Of a DNA stretch of 64,000 bases, positions 43,301-53,100 are shown in pieces. Origin of the DNA: Glaciecola amylolytica. Lineage in GTDB: Bacteria > Bacteroidota > Bacteroidia > Flavobacteriales_D > Crocinitomicaceae. Both the position numbers and the translations under genes were made by a program. The stretch is taken from the NCBI GenBank assembly GCA_003856375.1, contig CP034120.1, forward strand, positions 1,984,001-2,048,000, given 5' to 3'. The first letter of the stretch is position 1, and each line of letters opens with the position of its first letter. Below the pieces are notes generated by a model. It ran no database searches and was not told the origin of the DNA. It was given only the letters and a program-made list of their open reading frames with translations.

Positions 43301-43352
43301 TCAGTTGGAGTTTGTTTTAAATCCGCCTGAGATGGAAATATATTCGTTTTTG
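43301..43352 (+). repeat. Direct repeat flanking the WG-repeat gene, copy 1
   Basis: Shares tttgttttaaatccgcc and aatatattcgttttt with 44612-44664 over about 50 nt, with ~85% identity by eye. Confidence 0.75.
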
Positions 43353-43389
43353 TCTTCCGGCTTGTCTTCTTAAACCGTCTAAACAGATA

Positions 43390-44565
43390 TTAAAACAATC
43401 TGCGTCCTTGTTTATCAATAAAAAACCAATTTCCGTTTTGCCGAACCAAAGCAGCTCCATCACTAAATCCATACAAATCTTCATACACTTCAGGAAATAG
43501 TACTTTTCCATGCACATCTAAAAATTGTCCTTTACCACCGGCGATTACACCAAGTATTCCTTCACCAACCTGAATTTCATCGTAAATAGCGGGAATGACC
43601 ATTTCGCCTTTGTGATTGATACAACCTGATTTCCCCCCGACCCGGACTTGCGCCAGGCCATCGTAAAAACTATAGACATTACGATACTTTACTGGAATAA
43701 CCATTTTTCCATTTTTATCAATAAAACCGTATGAATCGTTTAAACTCACAGCTGCCAAGCCATCACTGAAATGCGGATAATTGTCATATAACAACGGAAC
43801 AACTTCCTGTCCTTTTCGGTTGATAAATCCATGTTTATTATTCAATTCGACCATCGCCAAACCGTCCTCGAAGAAAAATATGATGTCGTATTTTGGTTGA
43901 ATGACAATGTTACACTGCTTGTCCATACAGCCTCTTTTGCCTCCCATTTCAATAGATGCCAGCCCGTCATGGAAGCCAGAAATTCCCGCACTGTTATGAG
44001 GAATCAATTTCCTGTTGTTCATTTTATCCATCATGAACCACTGATTGTTTTCTTTTACGGTTGTTACTTCCTCTGAAAAATCGTTCACATAATCATAAAT
44101 AACCGGGATGATTTCTATGCCTTTTTCATCAATAAAACCCCATTTCCCGTCCAACTTAACCGCTGCTCTGCCATTCTGAAAACCGCTTGCAAAATCGTAC
44201 TTTAAAGGAGTAATCTCCTTGCCTGAAGTATCTACAAATCCGTGATTATCGTTGAGTTCAACGACTACAAATCCTTCAGCGAATTCGTATACAAAGTCGT
44301 ATTTGCACGGTACAACATTTCGTCCTTTTTTATCAATGAATCCGATTTTCTTGTTTATGCTCACGCTTGCAAAGCCGTTCTCAAAAGAGTTCACGTATTG
44401 GTAGGCTGATAATGGTCCATCGTTGTTTTGTTCCCTGTTTGGCTTATGTATAGATTCTCCATCTCCTTGTTTTGGACCAGCATAACTACAGCTTTGAAGC
44501 AAAATGAATTGCAGGAGCAGAATGATTATTGTTTTCTCCATTCTCATTTTCTTGTATTTTTTCAT
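43390..44565 (-). CDS. WG-repeat lipoprotein
   Basis: A 391-residue protein from the ATG at 44565, supported by a -7 box (TATTTTTG, minus strand 44571-44578) 5 nt upstream; the ATG at 44541 is an alternative. The lipobox LLQSC makes it a surface or periplasmic lipoprotein. The rest is about ten WG repeats of 33-36 residues (e.g. GFIDKKGRNVVPCKYDFV, GFINRKGQEVVPLLYD). WG repeats occur in proteins of unknown binding function. The gene is bracketed by a direct repeat. Confidence 0.88.
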   Translation of the reverse strand: MKKYKKMRMEKTIIILLLQFILLQSCSYAGPKQGDGESIHKPNREQNNDGPLSAYQYVNSFENGFASVSINKKIGFIDKKGRNVVPCKYDFVYEFAEGFVVVELNDNHGFVDTSGKEITPLKYDFASGFQNGRAAVKLDGKWGFIDEKGIEIIPVIYDYVNDFSEEVTTVKENNQWFMMDKMNNRKLIPHNSAGISGFHDGLASIEMGGKRGCMDKQCNIVIQPKYDIIFFFEDGLAMVELNNKHGFINRKGQEVVPLLYDNYPHFSDGLAAVSLNDSYGFIDKNGKMVIPVKYRNVYSFYDGLAQVRVGGKSGCINHKGEMVIPAIYDEIQVGEGILGVIAGGKGQFLDVHGKVLFPEVYEDLYGFSDGAALVRQNGNWFFIDKQGRRLF

Positions 44566-44570
44566 TTCCT

Positions 44571-44578
44571 CAAAAATA
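44571..44578 (-). promoter_or_regulatory. -7 element upstream of the WG-repeat gene
   Basis: TATTTTTG on the minus strand, with 5 nt (aggaa) before the ATG. The spacer also resembles a Shine-Dalgarno, so either reading is possible. Confidence 0.45.
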
Positions 44579-44611
44579 AATGAATGACGGGTTTTGAGCA
44601 TTGAAAAATGC

Positions 44612-44664
44612 GTATCGGTTGGATTTTGTTTTAAATCCGCCGGAAATGGGAATATATTCGTTTT
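44612..44664 (+). repeat. Direct repeat flanking the WG-repeat gene, copy 2
   Basis: Partner of 43301-43352. Between the two copies lies the whole WG-repeat gene. Confidence 0.75.
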
Positions 44665-44748
44665 TTTGTTGCTTGTATTTAATCCGGTGCGAATCATAAA
44701 TATGTATTTTTACTACTTGAATAATGACCCCAAAAATTGGAATTTAGA

Positions 44749-46053
44749 ATGATCACTTTGCGAAAGCACTTCCTGACCTTCGTTTTGTTTGTAATCTCGT
44801 CGGTATCTTTTTCTCAGACTCCGGCTGCTGCTAATTTGAAGAACAAATTGCACAGTCATTCACTAGCCGACAGCCGGCAAGTGGATCAATTGATCGACTC
44901 AGCTGTGAGAACAGCCCGTCATGATGCGAAAAGCGGAATCAACCTATTGCAGGATGCAGTAATACTCGCAGACAAACTGAATTATCGAGAAGGAAAAGCT
45001 GCTTCTTACCTTCAGCTGGCTAAAATTTATAATCGCCGGCATGATTATGAAAAGGCAGAGATCTATGCTTCCGATGGTTCAGCACTTGCAAACAGTTGGA
45101 ACTTGAAAGCTCTTCAAAAGTCCTTTTTCCTCTTGATTTCAGAAATACAATACGACAAAAGTCAGCATGTACCGGATACAACTATCCGGGAAGAAGTGCG
45201 TGATATCAAAGCTGCAATCAAGTATAAATATTACTTGAAAGATACCCTCGACAAATCGGTGGAGCACGCGGTTTCCCTGCAAAAGGATGTAGCGGACAAG
45301 GAAAATGAACTGGTGGTTTTCCGTGTTCGAAATTTTTTACTGGGCATTGGTTTTGTGGGTTTACTGGTTCTGATCGGCTTTGGATTCACCTGGTTCAATC
45401 TCCGAAAGGTGAAGATGGAGAATAAACAGCTGCTGACGGAACAAAAGCTGAAGCGTTCACAAATGAATCCGCATTTCATCTTTAATTCGATTCAGAATGT
45501 GCGAAGTCTGATCCATGGAAAAAAAGAAGCCGAAGCAGTGGAATACCTGAACAAGTTTTCCAAACTCACGCGGCAGGTACTTGAAAGTTCCAATGAAAAT
45601 TACATTTCGCTGAGGGAAGAAATTGAAATGCTGCAGCACTACCTTTCCATACAGCAGTTGTTGTACAGCAATGCTTTTGATTTTTCGATCTCAACGACCG
45701 ACAATATCGATCCAGATGCCTATTTTCTGCCGCCGATGCTGGCGCAACCTTTTGTGGAAAATGCCATTAAACACGGACTTGCGGGTAAAAAAGACGGTGG
45801 ATTTATTACTGTTAAGTTCCACCTCCGCGATAAGCGGCTTATTTTCGAAGTAAAAGACAACGGAAGCGGGTTTTCAGCGTCAAAGCAAACTGAGAATCAT
45901 AAATCAATGGCGATGGATATCACCAAAGAACGTTTGTCGCACTACGCCAAAAACAGAAATTTCAGATTTCAGGCAGAAGACACCAAAGATGAAAACCAAC
46001 AAGTAACAGGAGCCAGAGTGCTGTTTGAAATCCCCTACATTTACGAAAATTAA
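44749..46053 (+). CDS. LytS-type sensor histidine kinase with helical N-terminus
   Basis: A 434-residue protein from the ATG at 44749; a TTG at 44737 is in frame. A signal peptide is followed by a periplasmic helical repeat region (~60-170), one TM helix (~190-215), then the His_kinase domain with the phospho-site motif QMNPHFIFNSIQN (~245) and an ATP-binding domain with NAIKHGL and DNGSGF. It signals to the LytTR regulator encoded 6 nt downstream. It is one of two such systems in the window. Confidence 0.92.
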   Translation: MITLRKHFLTFVLFVISSVSFSQTPAAANLKNKLHSHSLADSRQVDQLIDSAVRTARHDAKSGINLLQDAVILADKLNYREGKAASYLQLAKIYNRRHDYEKAEIYASDGSALANSWNLKALQKSFFLLISEIQYDKSQHVPDTTIREEVRDIKAAIKYKYYLKDTLDKSVEHAVSLQKDVADKENELVVFRVRNFLLGIGFVGLLVLIGFGFTWFNLRKVKMENKQLLTEQKLKRSQMNPHFIFNSIQNVRSLIHGKKEAEAVEYLNKFSKLTRQVLESSNENYISLREEIEMLQHYLSIQQLLYSNAFDFSISTTDNIDPDAYFLPPMLAQPFVENAIKHGLAGKKDGGFITVKFHLRDKRLIFEVKDNGSGFSASKQTENHKSMAMDITKERLSHYAKNRNFRFQAEDTKDENQQVTGARVLFEIPYIYEN

Positions 46054-46059
46054 AATCCT

Positions 46060-46809
46060 ATGCTTAGAGCTGTTGTAATTGAAGATATTGAAACTATCCG
46101 TGAAGAATACATTGCATTGATCCGGCAACACTGCCCTTCCGTTACGGTTATCGGACAGGCTGATTCGGTTTCTTCCGGAGTACAATTGATCAAACAGTTG
46201 GCGCCGGATTTGGTGTTTCTGGATGTTGACATGCCCGACGGTACCGGTTTTGATTTGCTCCAAAAGCTGACTCCGGTTAATTTCAAGGTGATTTTCGTTA
46301 CCGGATACGAAGATTATGCCGTACGGGCTTTCCGTTTTTCGGCAATTGATTACTTATTGAAACCGCTGGATGCTGCTGAACTGATTGAAGCGGTGAAAAA
46401 AGCAGAAGGTACACTGGGGCAAGAAGCGTTCAATACCAAACTGGCCAACTTGTTTGCCAATATGGAACGTCCGAAAGACTTGCAGAAACTGGTTCTTAAA
46501 ACCGCTGAACGGATCTATTCGGTCAACATACAAGACATCGTTCACTGCGAGGCGGATAAAAGTTATACTACCTTTCATTTTATCAATGAACCGAAGCTCG
46601 TTGTGTCGATCAATCTGAAAGAATACGATACGATCCTTTCTCCTCATAATTTCTTCCGGTCTCATCAGTCTCACCTGATCAATATGGCGTATTTCGACCA
46701 TTACATCAAAGCGGATGGCGGCAACAGAATTGTATTAAAAAATAAGCAGGTAATCCCGCTTTCTGTCCGCAAGAAAGAAGAATTCATGGATTTATTGAAA
46801 CGGATGTAA
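46060..46809 (+). CDS. LytTR-family response regulator
   Basis: A 249-residue protein. The receiver domain (residues ~1-120) has the phospho-acceptor Asp in DLVFLDVDMPDG and the conserved Lys in DYLLKPLD. The LytTR DNA-binding domain covers ~140-249 (HLINMAYFDHYIKADGGNRI). It is closely similar to the regulator at 60530-61276, so the two are paralogues. It pairs with the kinase upstream. Confidence 0.93.
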   Translation: MLRAVVIEDIETIREEYIALIRQHCPSVTVIGQADSVSSGVQLIKQLAPDLVFLDVDMPDGTGFDLLQKLTPVNFKVIFVTGYEDYAVRAFRFSAIDYLLKPLDAAELIEAVKKAEGTLGQEAFNTKLANLFANMERPKDLQKLVLKTAERIYSVNIQDIVHCEADKSYTTFHFINEPKLVVSINLKEYDTILSPHNFFRSHQSHLINMAYFDHYIKADGGNRIVLKNKQVIPLSVRKKEEFMDLLKRM

Positions 46810-46832
46810 AAACAGCTTTTTCCGGATATGCG

Positions 46833-46880
46833 TAAAAAAAGAAAAGCGTAACTGCTTGACGCAATTACACTCTTCTTTTT
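46833..46880. terminator. Bidirectional terminator hairpin
   Basis: An imperfect stem (gtaactgc against gcaattac, extended by A- and T-rich flanks) between the convergent response-regulator and OmpA genes. Confidence 0.65.
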
Positions 46881-46940
46881 CTCACCCTTTCACTGGTTTA
46901 AAGAAACTAATTATCAGATCCGGTCATTCAAACCGATTTA

Positions 46941-49199
46941 CTAAAAACTGTCTGTACTGGTATTATTTACTTTTAATTTATCATCTCCGGTAGAAATGAC
47001 TTTAAACTCTGTTCTTCTGTTTTTCTGATGCTCTTCTTCCGGGCAGGCAGATTTAACAGCTCCTTCGCACTCACAACCGTTCAGCAATCGGGATTCCCCG
47101 TATCCTTTCCCATAGATGCGTTCAGGATTCGTGATTCGTTTCTTGATATACTCAGCTGATGCTTTTGCACGGTTGTCAGACAATTTCATGTTGTATGTTT
47201 TGGATGCACGACAATCGGTGTGTGCTCCCAATTCCACCACTAAATAAGGATATTTGTTCATGACTTCAACGATCTTATCCAATTCCTTTGCTGCATCAGC
47301 GCGGATAGCGAACTTGTTCAAATCGAAATTAATCGGATTGATCTGAATCATTTCAGCCAGGTCTTTTACTTCCGGGTCCATTCCCAAATCAAGCACACCA
47401 TGAACATCGTATTGTCCCGGTCTGTCAAAAACAGTATTGTAGGTCACCGTTTTGGAGAAATAACCTTCTTTTTGAAGAATCAGGTTGTAGCTTCCTCTGT
47501 CATTGAGTTTCTTTCCGAATAATGCTTCCCGGAAATCTCCTGTCACAGGTGTTACAATTTGCTTCGACTCACCGGTCATATTGTCGACCAGATAAACCTG
47601 AACTTTATCCAAAGGACTTCCTGTTTTCTTGTCCTTGATCAAAACGTAGAGTGACAATCCCGGATCTTTCTCCAATACCACATCGGCAATCACAACCTGA
47701 TCATCCGTAAAGGTGTTTGCGGTGTTTTTCCCGTCGAAATAATCTGCTTTTGATCCTCCCAAGGCATAGTTTTTCTCGTATTCCGCTTCAAACGTATATG
47801 CTCCGTTTTCGTCGGCTGTGATTGTTTCGAGAATGGTTCCTTTGTCGTCTTTCAAATCTATTTTTGCAAACGGCACGATTGTCCCCTTTTTATCCTTTGC
47901 AGTTCCTTTGATCGTTACTCCGAATACAAAAGGACGAATCAATTGTACGGCATAGATATCATCTCCACCTTTTCCGCCTTCACGATTAGAAGAAAGAAAT
48001 CCGGTTTTGAAGTCTTTCGACATGTTGAACGCAAAATCGTCGTATTGGCTGTTGATGGGCAATCCCAGATTGTGGATTTTCCCGACAGTTCCTTTTTCCA
48101 AAAAAGCAACGAACACATCCAATCCTCCTAATCCCGGATGACCATCCGTAGAGAAGAAAAGTCTGCCTTCGTGATCAATAAACGGGAACATTTCCTTTCC
48201 TTCCGTATTGATTTTGTTCCCAAGATTGATCATTTCCCCGAATGTTCCGTTGTCTGAAATGGCAACTTTGTAAAGATCCGCTCCACCGATTCCTCCCGGC
48301 TTATCAGAAACTACATACATCGTTTTCCCGTCCTGACTAATGGTCGGATGCCCCACGGAGTAATCTTTCGAATTGTACGGAAATTCCTGCTCATTAATCC
48401 AATTTCCCTTGTCATCAACCTCTGCGCTATATACCTTCAGGTTTTGAATTTTCTGTCCGTCACGGCGCTTACTTCCTGAAGAAATATTATTCCTTGTGAA
48501 ATAAACTTTTTTCCCATCGGGTGCAAAAGCAACAGGTCCTTCGTGAAATTTGGTGTTCACCTTGGAAACGCGTTTCGGGCTTCCCAGTTTCTTATCCTGA
48601 CTCAATGAAGCCTGATACAAATCCAGAAACCTTCTTCCATCCCATGACCACTCATTATTGACAAAAGTTCGTTTCTTTCTTGCCGTAATAAAATACATGC
48701 GATCCTGCACCGGGTTGTAATATCCTCCAAAATCGGATGAAGCAGTATTCAAAGCAAGATTCTCCAGCGAAAAAAACGCCTGATTCTTTTCTATTCGTGA
48801 TTTGTAGGTTGTATTTGACAAAAACAACTGACTTCTCAGATCCGCAGTAACAGACTGGCTGTATTTGTTCATCCATTTGTCACTTTCAGCATAATTTCCC
48901 GTTTGTTTTAAAACGTAGGCATAATCATAATAATCCTGCGGCTTTGCTTCCGACGATTCGATCATTTTGCTGTAATAGCTAACAGATTTGGTATAATTAT
49001 CCATTTTCAGATAACTGTAAGCCAATTTGCTTTTCAGCTTGGGGCTGTCGACCTCTGAGCCGATTAATTCTTCATACAATTCAGCAGCATAGGCATAGGA
49101 TAAGCGCTCAAAATAATTATCCGCTTTTTTCAATTTCCCCGCTTGCCCCCATCCTGATAATGAAACACTGCAAATAATTGCTAATATGATTGTTTTCAT
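46941..49199 (-). CDS. OmpA-family protein with TPR, PD40 and CNA-B-like domains
   Basis: A 752-residue secreted protein. Signal peptide ~1-18; TPR-like helices ~20-130 (KADNYFERLSYAYAAELYEELI); PD40/WD40-type propeller ~180-420 (GKKVYFTRN, GRLFFSTDGHPGLGGLDVF); CNA-B-like strands ~430-520; OmpA peptidoglycan-binding domain ~625-740 (VVELGAHTDCRASKTYN). This layout fits the T9SS PorE-type and other PorP/SprF-linked OmpA proteins. It is the last gene of the adhesin operon. Confidence 0.85.
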   Translation of the reverse strand: MKTIILAIICSVSLSGWGQAGKLKKADNYFERLSYAYAAELYEELIGSEVDSPKLKSKLAYSYLKMDNYTKSVSYYSKMIESSEAKPQDYYDYAYVLKQTGNYAESDKWMNKYSQSVTADLRSQLFLSNTTYKSRIEKNQAFFSLENLALNTASSDFGGYYNPVQDRMYFITARKKRTFVNNEWSWDGRRFLDLYQASLSQDKKLGSPKRVSKVNTKFHEGPVAFAPDGKKVYFTRNNISSGSKRRDGQKIQNLKVYSAEVDDKGNWINEQEFPYNSKDYSVGHPTISQDGKTMYVVSDKPGGIGGADLYKVAISDNGTFGEMINLGNKINTEGKEMFPFIDHEGRLFFSTDGHPGLGGLDVFVAFLEKGTVGKIHNLGLPINSQYDDFAFNMSKDFKTGFLSSNREGGKGGDDIYAVQLIRPFVFGVTIKGTAKDKKGTIVPFAKIDLKDDKGTILETITADENGAYTFEAEYEKNYALGGSKADYFDGKNTANTFTDDQVVIADVVLEKDPGLSLYVLIKDKKTGSPLDKVQVYLVDNMTGESKQIVTPVTGDFREALFGKKLNDRGSYNLILQKEGYFSKTVTYNTVFDRPGQYDVHGVLDLGMDPEVKDLAEMIQINPINFDLNKFAIRADAAKELDKIVEVMNKYPYLVVELGAHTDCRASKTYNMKLSDNRAKASAEYIKKRITNPERIYGKGYGESRLLNGCECEGAVKSACPEEEHQKNRRTEFKVISTGDDKLKVNNTSTDSF

Positions 49200-49222
49200 G
49201 TGTGTATCTGTGTTTAAACTGA

Positions 49223-50146
49223 TTAGAAATAACGAGGTGAACGAATTCCTTCTTTTTTGAAGGTGAAATCATAAGACACCATGAGTTCAAAAGAACCGTG
49301 ATTGTAGTTTCTCAATTTTTGAGTCCCGAAATCACTGGCAACTCCAACTTTAAACTGAGGAGAAAGCTGAAATTGTACAAAAGCTCCAAAAGCAGCAAGC
49401 AAGCGGTAATTTGCTCCGAACCATACTCGTTCATTGTAAATAGCTGCCAATGTCAAATCCAGACTCAAAGGAGCTCCTTCTGTAATTTTCACCAGGGAAG
49501 TTGGTCTCAGTTTCCATTTGTTCGTCAAACCGATCACCCCTCCGATCGTTCCGAAATAATGCCGGCGTTCAAGGTTGGTTTTGCTCAATGCATCGTAGCT
49601 CTTCTCGAGAAATTTCGGTGTACTTATTCCGATAAAGAATCCGGGAGTGTGATAGTAAATCCCCACTCCAAAGTTCGGATTCACATTGTTTCGGATGTTT
49701 TGCAGTAATTTGGGATCATCCGGATTACCTGAATTCAATCCTTCTCTTCCGATATTGATGAGGTTAATTCCTCCTTTTACTCCAAATGCGAGTTTTCCTC
49801 TGTGGTTTTTGAACCGGATGGTATAGGAAACATCTGCATAAAACATCGTCTGATTCATCGGACCGATATTGTCATTTACAGCTGTCAGTCCCAATCCTAC
49901 GGATTCGTACGCTAAAGGTGAATGCATACTGAATGTGGAAGAACGAGGGCGTCCATCAAATCCAACCCATTGTTCGCGGTGAATTCCGGTCATGTTTAAC
50001 ATCCCACGGCTTCCGGCATAAGCCGGATTGATAAACAGCATATTGTCAAAATACTGCGTATAATGAGGGTCTTGCTGTGCGCTTGCACCGGTGTTTCCAA
50101 GAAACACCAGTGTTAAACAAGCTACTAAAAACTTCATTGTTTTCAT
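49223..50146 (-). CDS. PorP/SprF family T9SS membrane protein
   Basis: A 307-residue outer-membrane protein with a signal peptide ending ASAQ. The family signature QQDPHYTQYFDNMLFINPAYAGS follows directly. PorP/SprF-like proteins are dedicated helpers for export of one large T9SS adhesin. Here the partner is almost certainly the adhesin encoded just upstream. Confidence 0.93.
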   Translation of the reverse strand: MKTMKFLVACLTLVFLGNTGASAQQDPHYTQYFDNMLFINPAYAGSRGMLNMTGIHREQWVGFDGRPRSSTFSMHSPLAYESVGLGLTAVNDNIGPMNQTMFYADVSYTIRFKNHRGKLAFGVKGGINLINIGREGLNSGNPDDPKLLQNIRNNVNPNFGVGIYYHTPGFFIGISTPKFLEKSYDALSKTNLERRHYFGTIGGVIGLTNKWKLRPTSLVKITEGAPLSLDLTLAAIYNERVWFGANYRLLAAFGAFVQFQLSPQFKVGVASDFGTQKLRNYNHGSFELMVSYDFTFKKEGIRSPRYF

Positions 50147-50173
50147 TTTTTCAATTTTGAAAAATTTCTATTC

Positions 50174-53100
50174 TTAACGCTGGATATATACATACCCTTT
50201 CAATATCCCTGCAACAGCATCTTTTGTATCAATGACATAGTAATAGGTTCCTGTTGGCAGTTGTTCCCCGCCAATATTCAGGTCGCTGTTTGATGTACCA
50301 CCCCATGTGTTCAGATATCTGTCTGCAGTGAATACCAAATTCCCCCAGCGATTGTAAATTGTCAATTGATTGTCCGGATATTTTTCAATTCCTTCGATTA
50401 CCCAAACTTCGTTTGTGCCGTCTCCGTCCGGAGTAAATGCATTTGGGATAGTTATACCACAAGCTTTCGGATCACAAGAGTCGAGCGGATTGGAATTTCC
50501 GGATACTTCTTCCCCGTTCGTAATTCCGTCACCGTCGCAATCTGAGTTATTCCATGCTGTATCTGGCGTTAGAGTTTGACTTACCAGCACAAAATCACAT
50601 GGATTCGTTGGATTCGTACCATCTGTGATTTCATTTCCGTTGCTTACTCCATCACCGTCACAATCAGCAGCACTCCAGGCTCCGCCTTGCGTAAGCGTAA
50701 CATTGGATGTCGTGTAATCACATGGATTATTCGGATTCGTTCCGTCCGTTACTTCCTGTCCGTTGGTAACTCCATCTCCGTCACAGTCTGCATTGTTCCA
50801 TGCAATTTCCGGCATTACCGTTTGACTTGCGGCTATCAAGTCACAAGGACTATTCGGATCAGTTCCGTCTGTTACTTCCGTACCATTCGTTACCCCGTCA
50901 CCATCACAATCTGCAGTATTCCAAGCTGTATTTGGTGTTACCGTCTGACTTGCCAATATCAAATCACATGGATCATTCGGATCAGTTCCGTCAGTTACTT
51001 CCTCACCATTTGTTACTCCGTCGCCATCACAATCTGCGTTATTCCAAGCTGTACCTGGTGCTACTGTTTGATTCGCAGATGTAAAATCGCATGGATTATT
51101 CGGATCAGTTCCGTCAGTTACTTCCTCACCATTTGTTACTCCGTCACCGTCACAATCTGCAGTATTCCAAGCTGTGTTTGGTATTACAGTCTGGCTTGCC
51201 AATGTCAAATCACATGGATCATTCGGATCAGTTCCGTCAGTTACTTCCTCACCATTTGTTACTCCGTCACCGTCACAATCTGCAGTATTCCATGCTGTGT
51301 TTGGTGTTACAGTCTGGCTTGCCAATGTCAAATCACATGGATTAAGCGGGTCGGTTCCGTCTGTTATTTCCGTACCATTTGTTACTCCGTCACCATCACA
51401 ATCTGCATTATTCCAAGCTGTGTTTGGTGTCACAGTCTGGCTTGCCAATGTCAAGTCACATGGATCATTCGGATCAGTTCCGTCTGTTACTTCCTCACCA
51501 TTTGTTACTCCGTCACCGTCGCAATCTGCAGTATTCCAAGCTGTGTTTGGTGTTACAGTCTGGCTTGCCAATGTCAAATCACATGGATCATTCGGATCAG
51601 TTCCGTCAGTTACTTCCGTACCATTTGTTACTCCGTCACCGTCACAATCTGCATTATTCCATGCTGTGTTTGGTGTTACAGTCTGGCTTGCCAATGTCAA
51701 ATCACATGGATCGTTCGGATCGGTTCCGTCTGTTACCTCATCGTCGTTTGTAACTCCGTCACCATCACAATCTGCGTTATTCCATGCTGTGTTTGGTGTT
51801 ACAGTCTGGCTTGCCAATGTTAAATCACAAGGATTAAGCGGGTCGGTTCCGTCTGTTATTTCTGTACCATTTGTGACTCCATCTCCATCGCAATCTGCCG
51901 TGTTCCATACTGTATCCGGAGTTGCAGTCTGACTCGCTAATATGAAGTCACATGGATCGTTTGGATCGGTACCGTCTGTTGTTTCGTTTCCGTTCGTAAC
52001 CCCATCACCATCGCAATCCTTTAAAGGATCAGACAAACACGGAATTACTGTAATGATCACTTCTGCCGTATCGCATAATACCGGCATTCCTGAATCGCAG
52101 ATCGAATAAATCAAGGTATCATTTCCGGTAAATCCGGAATTCGGTGTATAAATAATCTCTCCCGTAACAGGATCAATCGTAACAGTACCATTTGATGGCG
52201 GAGTTACAACTGTTACACTCGTTTTATCCGGATCACCATCAGAATCCGTGTCGTTTGCAGGCACATCGATTACAACCGGAGTATCTTCATCTGTAGTTGC
52301 CGTATCTCCATTGGCTACCGGAGGATCATTCACCGGATTGACAGTGATAATCACCATTGCCGTATCACACAATACAGGCATTCCTGTATCGCAGATCGAA
52401 TAAATCAAGGTATCTACCCCATTAAAGTTAGGATTCGGTGTATATGTAACTTCACCTGTCACAGGATCAATTGTCGCTGTACCGTTTGAAGGCGGAGTTA
52501 CAATTGTTACGTTTGTTTCATCCAGATTGCCATCAGGATCTGTGTCATTTGAAGGAACATTGATTATAACAGGCGTATCTTCATTAGTCGCCGCATTATC
52601 TTGATCGGCTACCGGAGGATCATTCACCGGATTGACGGTGATAATAATCATTGCAGTATCACACACTACCGGCATTCCCGTGTCACAGATTGAGTAAATC
52701 AATGTATCGTTTCCGTCAAAGTTCGGATTCGGTACATACGTAATTTCGCCCGTGACCGTGTCCACAGTTACTGTACCGTTTGAAGGCGGAGTTACAATTG
52801 TTACGCTTGTTTCATCCAGATTGCCATCAGGATCTGTGTCATTTGCAGGAACATCAATCACAATTGAAGTATCCTCATCGGTAGTTGCCGTATCTTCATT
52901 CGCTACCGGTGGATTATTGACCGGATTGACGGTGATAATAATCATTGCAGTATCACACACTACCGGCATTCCTGTATCGCAGATTGAATAAATCAATGTA
53001 TCATTTCCGCTAAATCCGGAATTCGGTGTATAGGTAATTTCGCCTGTAACCGGGTCAACTGTCGCAACCCCATTTACTGGCGGAGTTACAACTGTTACGC

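Noticed and set aside
50576-51823. A long (415-residue) open frame on the plus strand, with other long frames alongside
   Set aside because: It lies antisense to the tandem DCDGDG array. The repeat period is a multiple of three, so open frames arise on the opposite strand by repetition. There is no start context or protein-like composition.
51174-51932. A 252-residue open frame on the plus strand
   Set aside because: Same cause: antisense frame of the repeat array, with the repeated sequence VTPSPSQSA... and no domain.
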